NCBI GenBank assembly: GCA_937975765.1
Contig: CALJUR010000062.1
Coordinates: 1 to 61,812, forward strand
From: an uncultured Myxococcales bacterium
GTDB taxonomy: Bacteria > Myxococcota_A > UBA9042 > DTJE01
Length of the DNA stretch: 61,812 nt
Direction: 5' to 3'
This document shows, one piece after another, positions 8,377 through 16,400 of this stretch; the first letter of the stretch is position 1; each line of letters begins with the position of its first letter. A model generated the notes under the pieces. That model made no database searches. It was not told the origin of the DNA and saw only the letters and a program-made list of their open reading frames with translations. The position numbers and the translations under genes are program-made.

Positions 8377-8413
8377 TTAGCAGAATCCAGGTACAACTAA
8401 AAGCCCGGGTGAC

Positions 8414-8890
8414 TCACGGGGACGAGGGGAGGCCGGACTGGGGCGCCAGGATGACCCCGCCTCCCCCGGCCGGTCCGGTCACGAGGTCCAGCACGCGGTA
8501 GGACCGGGCGCCAGCCTGGAAGGTCGAGCCCCGGTGCACGAGATGCCCGGTCGACCGGGGCGAGGCACGAATGCCGGACGGCAGGACCTCCAGATGCGCT
8601 TCGGGGCCGTCGGGACCCGCCACGATGTATCCGACGGCGATCCGGACGTCGCCGGCGTCCCAGACGGTCTTGTTGGGGATGGTGATGCGCTCCATGGCAG
8701 CGACCTCCGGTGAAGGTGCGGCGGAAGGGGAGGCCGCGACTTCAGGCGCTGATTCCCCGGGCGTAGGCTCAGCAGGACGGGCAGTCTCGACGGAAGGCGA
8801 CGTCGTCGCGGACGACGACCCCGAGGATGGTGGAGCAGCCTCCCGCGAACAACCGGCACTTCCAGTCGTGGCGGCCAGCAGCGCCAGCAT
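8414..8890 (-). CDS. Small lipoprotein, 5' end probably disrupted
   Basis: The frame encodes a hydrophobic stretch and lipobox (ALLAATTGSAGCS), a Ser/Pro/Ala/Glu linker, and a roughly 85-residue beta-rich domain (ITIPNKTVWDAGDVRIAVGYI ... YRVLDLVTG). The first ATG (8890) gives a signal peptide with no positive N-region. In-frame codons further upstream are antisense to a helicase remnant that begins around 8925. I infer that the original start was lost at a junction near 8890-8925, so the gene may be expressed poorly or not at all. No family is recognised. Confidence 0.5.
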   Translation of the reverse strand: MLALLAATTGSAGCSREAAPPSSGSSSATTSPSVETARPAEPTPGESAPEVAASPSAAPSPEVAAMERITIPNKTVWDAGDVRIAVGYIVAGPDGPEAHLEVLPSGIRASPRSTGHLVHRGSTFQAGARSYRVLDLVTGPAGGGGVILAPQSGLPSSP

Positions 8891-8924
8891 GGCCAATCCG
8901 GGGACCCGCGACCCCCCCGTCGCC

Positions 8925-9110
8925 CAGATCGTCGTCGTGCAGACCGTCCACCGCTTCAAGGGCCTGGAGCGCGCGGTCGTGATCCTGGCCGACCTGGACG
9001 ACCTGCCGTCGGCCTACTTCGACCAGGTGATGTACGTGGGCCTGACGCGGGCGCGGCTGCACGCGGTGGTGGTCGGCGGCCCGACCGGGGCGCAGGTTCT
9101 CCTTGGGTGA
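8925..9110 (+). pseudogene. C-terminal remnant of a UvrD/Rep-type helicase
   Basis: Sixty-one codons read VVVQTVHRFKGLE, RAVVILADLDDL and YVGLTRARLHAVVVG. This is the hallmark end of superfamily 1A helicases: motif V (VHxxKGLE) and motif VI (YVGLTRAR). The other helicase motifs are absent; upstream the sequence is the antisense of a lipoprotein gene. The TGA stop falls inside the first palindrome of the 33-bp repeat array. It is a fragment, not a functional enzyme. Confidence 0.65.
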
Positions 9111-9157
9111 AGGAGAGAACGCCGCGACAGTCTCCTTGAACGAAGGAGAATACCGCG
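9097..9157. repeat. Palindromic 33-bp repeat array, left pair (P1, P2)
   Basis: P1 is TCTCCTT-N5-AAGGAGA at 9098-9116 and P2 the same with different loop bases at 9131-9149, 33 bases apart. The segment 9131-9157 matches 10200-10226 at 26 of 27 positions. Arms of 7 bp are perfect in both. The array sits just downstream of the AbiEii-type gene and overlaps the helicase remnant's stop. Confidence 0.75.
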
Positions 9158-9175
9158 GGTTCCGGGGCCCCTGGA

Positions 9176-9844
9176 TCAGGTCTCGCCACGCGGCCAGGCC
9201 ATGGCGGCCAGCCGTTCGACGAGTTGGTCACGGAACCGGGAGACCTGCTCCGCGGTCACCGGCCGGAGAAGCATCAGTCCCTCGGGATCCGTAGGGGTCT
9301 GTCGCAACACCCAGGCCAGGGTCGCCGGGTCCAGGCCGGCATCCTTCCGGCGTGCGTCATCCAGGCTGGCGAGCACGTCGATCCCGCTGCCGGCCAGGAA
9401 GTACAGGTCGACCAGGTCCTTGACCTCGCTCCGGCCCAGGATCGCGCACAACTTGTTCGCGACGAGGTCCTGCACGGCATCGACCCGGACGCCATCGCGG
9501 ACCGGCTTGGCCGCCATCGGCACCATCTGGGCCGCCGTCTCGTGGACGAGGTCGACCAGGGAGGACCCCGCTACGCTTCGAACCAGGTATCTCCGGAACC
9601 CGGGATAGACCCGGACCTCCTCGACGGCCCAGCCCCGCTGCACGCAGGTTCGCTGCAGGAACGCGGCCAGCGCCTCCAGGTCCAGGGCGTCGACAACGAA
9701 CAGATCGAGGTCCAGCGACTGCCGGTGCCCCAGGTAGGACGACGCCAGCGCAGCGCCGCCGGTCAGGTAGAACGGTGGCGCGTCCTTCAGCGCGTCCAGG
9801 ATCTCGCGCTGCACCGTCGTCAGTGCGTCACGGAAGGAGTCCAA
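9176..9844 (-). CDS. AbiEii/AbiGii-type nucleotidyltransferase
   Basis: The 222-residue protein has the family signature FYLTGGAALASSYLGHR then SLDLDLF (the GG-x-A-L...DxDxF motif), followed by a helical region containing VQDLVANKLCAILGR and SEVKDLVDLYFL, typical of AbiEii-like toxins. AbiEii proteins are nucleotidyltransferases that act as toxins or abortive-infection effectors; that role here is inferred from family. The gene overlaps the upstream partner by 17 bases. The two-gene cassette is bracketed by near-identical palindromic repeats. Confidence 0.8.
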   Translation of the reverse strand: MDSFRDALTTVQREILDALKDAPPFYLTGGAALASSYLGHRQSLDLDLFVVDALDLEALAAFLQRTCVQRGWAVEEVRVYPGFRRYLVRSVAGSSLVDLVHETAAQMVPMAAKPVRDGVRVDAVQDLVANKLCAILGRSEVKDLVDLYFLAGSGIDVLASLDDARRKDAGLDPATLAWVLRQTPTDPEGLMLLRPVTAEQVSRFRDQLVERLAAMAWPRGET

Positions 9845-10130
9845 GTTTCCTCCAGGAGTCCAGCAGCCATTCCCAGAACTCCCGGCGTCGTCCGAGACCC
9901 GGGGAGATGGCCACCCATTCGCGCAGCACGTCCTGCGGCGCGACGAACTGCCAGACCTCGTCCGGCCGTGCCTCGCGCAACAGCGCGCGAAGCAGCGGGA
10001 TCCTCTGCGGGTCGTCCGGGGTGCGGAGCGCCTGGCGCAGCCGGCCGACGGTCACGTTCCGATCCCACAGGAAGTACGGAACCGCATCGTCCTGCCGCAG
10101 GTCCGTGGTCGGTGGTCGGGGGTCGTCCAT
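9828..10130 (-). CDS. Small partner of the AbiEii-type gene, putative antitoxin
   Basis: This 100-residue protein starts at ATG 10130 and its end overlaps the nucleotidyltransferase start. It is helical, with YFLWDRNVTVGRLRQAL and a conserved-looking tail GLGRRREFWEWLLDSWRKLG. Proteins of this size and character commonly precede nucleotidyltransferases of the AbiEii family, so I call it the cognate partner or antitoxin. No DNA-binding motif is obvious. Confidence 0.6.
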   Translation of the reverse strand: MDDPRPPTTDLRQDDAVPYFLWDRNVTVGRLRQALRTPDDPQRIPLLRALLREARPDEVWQFVAPQDVLREWVAISPGLGRRREFWEWLLDSWRKLGLLP

Positions 10131-10198
10131 CGTGCTGTCTCCGCTTCGCGAGTATGGCTTCGAACCGGGTGTGATTCAAGCAGGCGGGACGTTCTACT

Positions 10199-10253
10199 TT
10201 CTCCTTGAACAAAGGAGAATACCGCGCTACTTTCTCCCTGGTTCAAGGAGAAA
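10199..10253. repeat. Palindromic 33-bp repeat array, right pair (P3, P4)
   Basis: P3 is TTCTCCTT-N5-AAGGAGAA (10199-10219, perfect 8-bp arms). P4 is TTTCTCC...GGAGAAA (10231-10253, 10-bp arms with one mismatch). The TCTCC half-sites are 33 bases apart, the same as in the left array. P4's right arm supplies the AAGGAG ribosome site of the DUF4143 ATPase (start 10258), so the element could act as an operator, as an RNA hairpin hiding the ribosome site, or both. Confidence 0.75.
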
Positions 10254-10257
10254 TGCG

Positions 10258-11604
10258 ATGCCCGAAACCCCTCCGGTCGATGCCGCGCGGATGTCCGCGA
10301 TCCTGTCGGAGATGCTGGCGGACGCGGCGGCCCGCCCCCTTGCTTCCCTGACCCCCCGTCGCGTCCAGGGCGCCGTGCAGTTCCCGGGCAAGGCCACCGC
10401 GGTCATCGGCATGCGTCGCGCGGGCAAGACCTGTTTCCTTCACCAGTTGCGGTCGGACCGCGTCCGGGCCGGCACGCCTCTGGAGCACCTCCCCTACGTC
10501 AACTTCGAGGACGACCGCCTGGCGGGCCTGCAGGCGGGGCAGTTGCCGATGCTGCTGGAGGCCTTCTACCTGCAGCATCCCGAACTGCGCGGGGGAAGCA
10601 CCCCCGTGCTGTGGTGCCTGGACGAGATCCAGGCGGTTCCCGGCTGGGAGCGGTTCGTGCGACGCCTGCTGGACAGCGAGTCGGTCGAGGTGGTCCTGAC
10701 CGGGTCGTCCGCCGCCCTGCTGTCCCGGGAGATCGCCACGTCCCTGCGGGGGCGGGCCTGGTCCGTCGTCCTCCATCCCTTCGGGTTCGACGAGGCCCTG
10801 CGGCATGCGGGGCAGCCCCTGCCACCGGCCCGGAAGGCCCTCCCGGCGGCGGCGCGATCGAAAGTGGAGCACGCCTTCCTGGAGTACCTGCAGACCGGCG
10901 GCTTTCCCGAGGCGCAGGGCCATCCCCTGGCCACCCGGATGCAACTTCTGCGGGACTACGTGGACGTGGCCATCCTGCGCGACGTGGTCGAACGGCACGG
11001 CGTCACGCACGTGACCGGGCTGCGGTGGCTGGTGCGGCACCTGCTGGGCAATCCCGCGGGATCCTTCAGCGTCGAGAAGTTCCACGCCGCGTTGAAGTCC
11101 CAGGGCATCGCCATCGGGCGCGACACGCTGCACGAGATGGTCGGCCACCTGCAGGACTGCTTCCTGGTCCGCACCGTCTGGATGGAGTCGGCGTCGGAAC
11201 GCCAGCGGATGGTCAACCCGCGCAAGGTCTACCCGGTGGACCCCGGCCTCATCCCGGTCTTCGACCGCACCGGCCGTTCGAACTTGGGGCACGCGCTGGA
11301 GACGGCCGTGCGGGTGGAACTGGAGCGGCGCCGTGCCGAGGTCACCTACGTGCGGACGGCGGACGGTTTCGAGGTGGACTTCCTGGCGCGCGATCCCGAC
11401 GGGCACGCGGAACTGATCCAGGTCTGCGCCGATGCCTCCGGGGGCGAGACTGCCGCCCGGGAACTTCGGGCCCTGGCCGAGGCCCGCCGCGGCTTCCCCC
11501 ATGCGACCGCCCGCCTTCTGACCGCCACCACCGCCGGGCTGCCGTCCGCGGTCCCGGACGGCCTCGTCGCCGAGCCCGCGTGGAAATGGATTTTGCGGGG
11601 GTAG
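10258..11604 (+). CDS. DUF4143-type AAA ATPase
   Basis: The 448-residue protein starts at ATG 10258, with AAGGAG 7 bases upstream (an out-of-frame ATG at 10253 is ignored). Walker A is GMRRAGKT, Walker B VLWCLDEIQ, and VLTGSSAALLSRE is the sensor segment. The C-terminal domain ends with FEVDFLARDPDG...AELIQVC, the D...ExQ pattern of the PD-(D/E)xK-like DUF4143 fold. Function is not established for this family. Its 5' region is the palindromic repeat array. Confidence 0.85.
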   Translation: MPETPPVDAARMSAILSEMLADAAARPLASLTPRRVQGAVQFPGKATAVIGMRRAGKTCFLHQLRSDRVRAGTPLEHLPYVNFEDDRLAGLQAGQLPMLLEAFYLQHPELRGGSTPVLWCLDEIQAVPGWERFVRRLLDSESVEVVLTGSSAALLSREIATSLRGRAWSVVLHPFGFDEALRHAGQPLPPARKALPAAARSKVEHAFLEYLQTGGFPEAQGHPLATRMQLLRDYVDVAILRDVVERHGVTHVTGLRWLVRHLLGNPAGSFSVEKFHAALKSQGIAIGRDTLHEMVGHLQDCFLVRTVWMESASERQRMVNPRKVYPVDPGLIPVFDRTGRSNLGHALETAVRVELERRRAEVTYVRTADGFEVDFLARDPDGHAELIQVCADASGGETAARELRALAEARRGFPHATARLLTATTAGLPSAVPDGLVAEPAWKWILRG

Positions 11605-11636
11605 AGTTCCTGAACCCCGGGGATCAGGCGCCTCCT

Positions 11637-11656
11637 GGCGTCCACACCAGGACGCC
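11637..11656. terminator. Inverted repeat between convergent genes
   Basis: GGCGTCC-N6-GGACGCC lies between the stops of the DUF4143 ATPase (11604) and the minus-strand secreted protein (11750). There is no T tract. A bidirectional terminator is a reasonable guess but not proven. Confidence 0.3.
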
Positions 11657-11749
11657 CCGTGCGGCATGGAAACCCGGCCGTACTGCGCCCGGAACGAGGG
11701 CAGCGAGTCCGTCAATTGCGGATCGCGGAAAACGTCGGCACCTGCAAGG

Positions 11750-12481
11750 TCATGGACAAGTGCGTTTGCAGCGGTAGTAGCTGCTCCAGCACTCTCCGGT
11801 GCAGCGACTCCGCTCGCTCGAAAAGTACGCGCGATCCGACAGTCCTTGGCAACCGGTATGACAGGTGCCCCGCTGTGCTTCACAGTTCGCTTCGCAGGCC
11901 CGACGTTGACGCCAATCGCCATCGCGCGATGACTGCGCACCGGTACTCTGGCGCCTTGGCTGCTCCAGATACTGTTTGAAGGCCGCTGCCGCCCCCAGGA
12001 CGATCAGTTCGCCGACCGACGGCGGGCGGACATCGCTTGCACGATACTGCTCACCCTTATGGACGTCCTTGAACGAGCCGGGAGTATCGTAGGCATTCCA
12101 TTCATCCGACTTGAATGGAAGAAGGTAGATGCCACCCTCGATGGTCGCGTGATCGCCTTCGATCTTCAAGAATCGCCACTTCAATTCCTGGCCGGAACGG
12201 CGGTCGCGGAGGACGAGCAGGTCGCTACCTTTCAGACCGTACGAACCGTTGATTTCCCGGGTCACGATCCGGGTCTTTCCGTTGACGAGTTTCAATTTCA
12301 CGGAAGTGGACTCGAACAGCACCTTCCCATAGGTTCCCGAATCGTCCTTGTAATGGAAGACCCCGTGCGATTCGAGGTACTTTTCGACGCCCAGAGGGGA
12401 TGCCGGCGATTCCGCGGCCAGGAACACGAAGAAAGGCACCATGACGGCCAAGGCCCGGCAATGACCGTACAATCTGTCCAC
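11750..12481 (-). CDS. Secreted protein with C-terminal twin CX3C hairpins
   Basis: I chose GTG 12481 because GGGGAGG lies just upstream and it gives a clean signal peptide ending LAAESPA. The middle (KYLESHGVFHYKDDSGTYG, LKLVNGKTRIVTREINGSYGL) is beta-rich and unrecognised. The last 50 residues carry two CX3C-X6-CX3C units (CEANC..CHTGC and CTGEC..CKRTC), the spacing of alpha-hairpinin-like disulfide hairpins. The DNA is poorer in G+C than the rest of the window, suggesting foreign origin. It lies 37 bases downstream of another secreted protein gene and is probably in one operon with it. Confidence 0.65.
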   Translation of the reverse strand: MDRLYGHCRALAVMVPFFVFLAAESPASPLGVEKYLESHGVFHYKDDSGTYGKVLFESTSVKLKLVNGKTRIVTREINGSYGLKGSDLLVLRDRRSGQELKWRFLKIEGDHATIEGGIYLLPFKSDEWNAYDTPGSFKDVHKGEQYRASDVRPPSVGELIVLGAAAAFKQYLEQPRRQSTGAQSSRDGDWRQRRACEANCEAQRGTCHTGCQGLSDRAYFSSERSRCTGECWSSYYRCKRTCP

Positions 12482-12518
12482 CAGTTCCTCCCCATGTCGG
12501 CCAATCGCCGTGGTCACG

Positions 12519-13112
12519 TCATTCGCTGACAAAGGCGATCCATTTCCTGATGGCCGGCGTCAAGTCCGATTGTCCCAGTTTGAAGTATCCCTTCTCGAGC
12601 AGTTTGAACAACCGGATTCTCTCCGGCCGCGACCAATCCGACTTCTGTTGTTCCCGCATGAACGAAGACACCCGGTTGCCGGCGAACCCCCATATCTCCT
12701 TCGTGTCGAGGTATACGAACACGATTTCGTTGTAAAACGGGAGAAGGTCCGTGTGTTGTTCACTTGCCAGGCCTTCTTCCTGCTTCTGGACGAAGATGAA
12801 CGTTGATAGCGGCACCGCCCATTCGCCCAACGCCTTCGAATCCGCGTTCTTGTATGGGAAATTCTTGCGGCCGACAACAACAAGGGTCAGGTGATCTTTC
12901 CCCCCCTTGATGCTGGGGTAGACCTTTGCTTTCACTCCGGACTCCCGCAGCGGAGGGATTTCCGAACAGTACTGATCGATCTCGCGCTGCGCGCAGGATA
13001 CAAGGTCGGATCTCATCATCTGGCCGTTTGCCAGGGAAGCAAGAAGAAGAACCGCAACCCCCGCAGTGATTGCCGTGGCAGAGCGGACCGACCTTGTGAA
13101 CAACCCTTCCAT
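12519..13112 (-). CDS. Secreted protein of unknown function
   Basis: Start ATG 13112 gives a signal peptide (TAITAGVAVLLLASLANGQ). The mature 165 residues have alternating hydrophobic strands (LTLVVVGRKNFPYKN, EIVFVYLDTKEIWGF) and a helical end. No family is recognised. An in-frame stretch upstream of 13112 is open but has no signal peptide logic. G+C content is low: I count 32 of 60 in 12541-12600, against 40 of 60 in recC at 13561-13620. Confidence 0.65.
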   Translation of the reverse strand: MEGLFTRSVRSATAITAGVAVLLLASLANGQMMRSDLVSCAQREIDQYCSEIPPLRESGVKAKVYPSIKGGKDHLTLVVVGRKNFPYKNADSKALGEWAVPLSTFIFVQKQEEGLASEQHTDLLPFYNEIVFVYLDTKEIWGFAGNRVSSFMREQQKSDWSRPERIRLFKLLEKGYFKLGQSDLTPAIRKWIAFVSE

Positions 13113-13434
13113 GACGAAAGCCTCCACCAGCCCCCCCCCGATGCCAGATCGCGAATGGCGCGCAACGCGTCCGATGCTCCAACGGCCATCGAGGTCTGTC
13201 AACGTGCACGGTCGACCATGATCCATCGCCTGGGTCGGAGGGAGTCCGTCCGGGTCGCCGCACGGGGCCCAAGGACGGTTGCGTCGTCATCAACGGCACG
13301 GAACCCGAGGCGATTGCGACCCGGCGGCGTCAGCGGCTGGCGCATCGCCCGGCCCGGTCGCGGCATTCCCCGTTCCCCCGTCTCATCCCCGTAGTACCAT
13401 CGCCGGGACACCGACGGCTTCCGGAGGGGGTTCC
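13113..13434. other. Intergenic region between divergent genes
   Basis: This 322-base stretch separates the minus-strand secreted protein from recC. Open frames across it have no start-site logic or recognisable content. It must contain the promoters of both units. I see no strong sigma70 match; the recC ribosome site GGAGGGGG is at its right end. Confidence 0.5.
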
Positions 13435-16400
13435 TTGGCCGGCCTGCAGATCGTCCGCAGCAATCGTTCGGAGCGCCTGGCGCTGCGTCTGGCGGAATAC
13501 CTGCGCGCGAACCCGCTGCCGGATCCGATCGCGGCGGACGCGGTCGTGGTGCACAGCCAGGGGATGAGCCGCTGGCTGTCGATGGTCCTGTCGCAGGAGA
13601 TCGGGGTCTGCGCCAACGTGGAGTTCCCGTTTCCTGCGAAGGTCTTCCGGATGGCGATGGCCCGCGCGCTGGAGGCGCTGGACGGGCGCGACGGTGAGGC
13701 GACCCGGGGGGGGCAAGACGGGGGCGCGGCCGCGGACGGCGACCCGTGGGACCCGGACCGCGTGACGTGGGTGCTGCTGCAGGTGCTGCCGGGGCTGCGC
13801 GACCGGCTGGACCCGGCGATGCAGGCCTACCTGGAGGAGGCGGCCGACGGGACCGTCCGCCGCAAGGAATACCAGTTGGCCCGGCGGCTGGCGAACCTGT
13901 TCGACGACTACGCGAACTTCCGGCCGGAGTGGATCGCGGACTGGGACCGGGGCGAGGGGATCCGGGTCCGGGGGCAGCGCGTCGCTCCGGACGCCCCGGG
14001 GGGGAAGGACGACTGGCAGGCGCGCCTGTGGAGGGCGGTGGTCGGCTCGATCCGGACGCCGCATCCCACCGGGAGGATCGACGACGCGATCCGGGCGCTG
14101 TCCGACCTGTCGCTGCCGATCGAGGGGCTGCCCCCGCGCCTGTGCCTGTTCGGGATCTCGACCCTGCCGCCGTCGTTCGTGCGCGTGCTGGTGGCGCTGT
14201 CGGCCCGCATCGACGTGCGGCTGTATGCGCTGAGCCCGTCGCACCGGTACTTCGGGGACATGCTGACCGACGAGGAGGCGGCCCGGAACCTGGCCCGCCA
14301 CATCGACTCCCGCCCCGAGGACCTGCACCACTACGGCCACCCGCTGCTGAAGTCGCTGGGCCGGCTGGGGCGGGATTTCCACCTGCTGCTGACCCAGGCC
14401 GAGGAGGCCGCGGCGGGCGGACCGGAAGGCGACTCGCCGCCGGTGATCGAGGACTACGAGGACCCCGGCGTTGGCGGGTCGATGCTGGCGACGCTGCAGT
14501 CGGACCTGCTGAACCTGCGGCAGCGGCGACCGGTGGGGGGCGGGGACGAGGGGCGGGAAGGGACGAGCGACGGGGACGAGGCACCGGTCCCGCTGGAGGC
14601 CCCCGACGGGTCGATCCGGTTCCTCGCCTGCCACGGCGCGCTGCGGCAGGTCGAGGTCCTGCGGGACGAGGTGCTGCGGCTGCTCAAGGCGGACCCGACG
14701 CTGCAGGCGCGCGACGTGGTCGTGATGTCCCCCGACATCGACTCCTTCGCGCCGCTGATCGACGCGGTCTTCTCGGACGGCGAACCGGACGCCCGGAACG
14801 CCCGGCAGGGGGCGGGGTTTCCGGCCATCGACTTCCGGATCGCGGACCGCAGCGCCCGCCAGACGAACGTCGTGGCCGAGGTGGTGTCCCGGGTGCTGGG
14901 CCTGTCCGCGGGCCGGTTCCCGGTGTCGGACGTGCTGGACCTGCTGTCGCTGGATCCGGTGCGGAGGCGCTTCGGGCTGGACGCGCGGGACCTGGAATCG
15001 GTGCACTCCTGGGTGGCGGCCAGCGGAACGAGGTGGGGCCTGGACGAGCGCCACCGCAGGTCCCAGGCCCAGCCGGAGGACCGCCGGAACACGTGGCGGT
15101 TCGGGCTGGACCGGCTGCTGCTGGGCTGCGCGATGCCCGGGGACGGGCAGAGGACCTTCGCCGACGTGCTGCCGTTCGACGACGTGGAGGGCGGGGCGGC
15201 CCGAAGGCTGGGCCGCTTCGTGCGCTTCTGCGAGACGCTGTTCGACACCGTCGCGGAGATCCAGGGCACGGACGACCCGGCGGCCTTCCAGCCCGGGGGA
15301 CTGGCCCGCAAGCCCTCGGAATGGGAGGCGCTGGCCCGGGGGTTGGTGGAGGCCTTCGTGGATCTGCCGGGAAGCGAGTACTGGCGTGTCCGCAAGACGC
15401 TGGACGTGTTCCGGAACCTGTCGCGCAACGCCGGTGCCGCGGGGTTCGACCGGGGGATGGACCTGGACACGGTGCGGGCGGTGATCGACCAGCAGATGGC
15501 CGAATCGTCCTCGTCGGCGGCGCTGCTGGCGGGCGGGGTGAACTTCTGCGCGCTGGTCCCGATGCGGACGATCCCGTTCCAGGTCGTGTGCCTGCTGGGC
15601 ATGGACGACGGAGGCTTCCCGCGCCAGCAGCGCCGGATGGGCTTCGACCTGCTGGGCCGGCACCCCGCGACCGGGGACCGCAGCCCGCGCGACGACGACC
15701 GCCACCTGTTCCTGGAGGCCCTGCTGGCGGCCCGGAAGAACCTGATCGTCACGTGGAACGGGCGCAGCCTGCGGGACAACGCCGACCTGCCGCCGGCCGT
15801 GCCGGTGGGCGAACTGCTGGACGTGCTGGCGGACTCGTTCGACCTGCCGGGCCGGGATTTCGAGGAACGGCGCCGCGACCTGGTGGCGAAGCTGCCCCTG
15901 CAGGCCTTCGGCATCGAGAGCTTCCGGCACGACGGCCGCCGCAGCTTCGATCGCCGGGCGAAGGCCGGGGCGGTGCAACTGCTGAAGGCGCGGCAGCCGG
16001 TGCCCGCCTTCTTCACGGCCGAACTGCCGGACCCGCCCGAGGCGGAGCGGGTCGTGTCCGTGGACGACCTGGTCCGCTTCTTCCAGAACCCGGTCCGGCA
16101 GCTCCTGCAGAAGCGGCTGGCCGTGCGGCTGGACGAGCATGCCGACGAGACCGGGGACCGCGAACCGATCGCGCTGACCGGCCTGGAGGACTGGGCCGTG
16201 GGTGACGAGGTGCTGCGGGCGCTGCTGGCGGGGCAGGATCCCGGGGCGGTCCGCCGGCGGATCCGCCTGCAGGGGACGGTCCCGCTGGGGGTCCCGGGCG
16301 ACCTTCTGCTGGACCGGATCCGGACCGAGGCGGGGAAGGTCTTCGATTCGGCGGCGCCGTTGCGTGGCGGGTCGCGCAGGACGGTCGATGCCTCGCTGGA

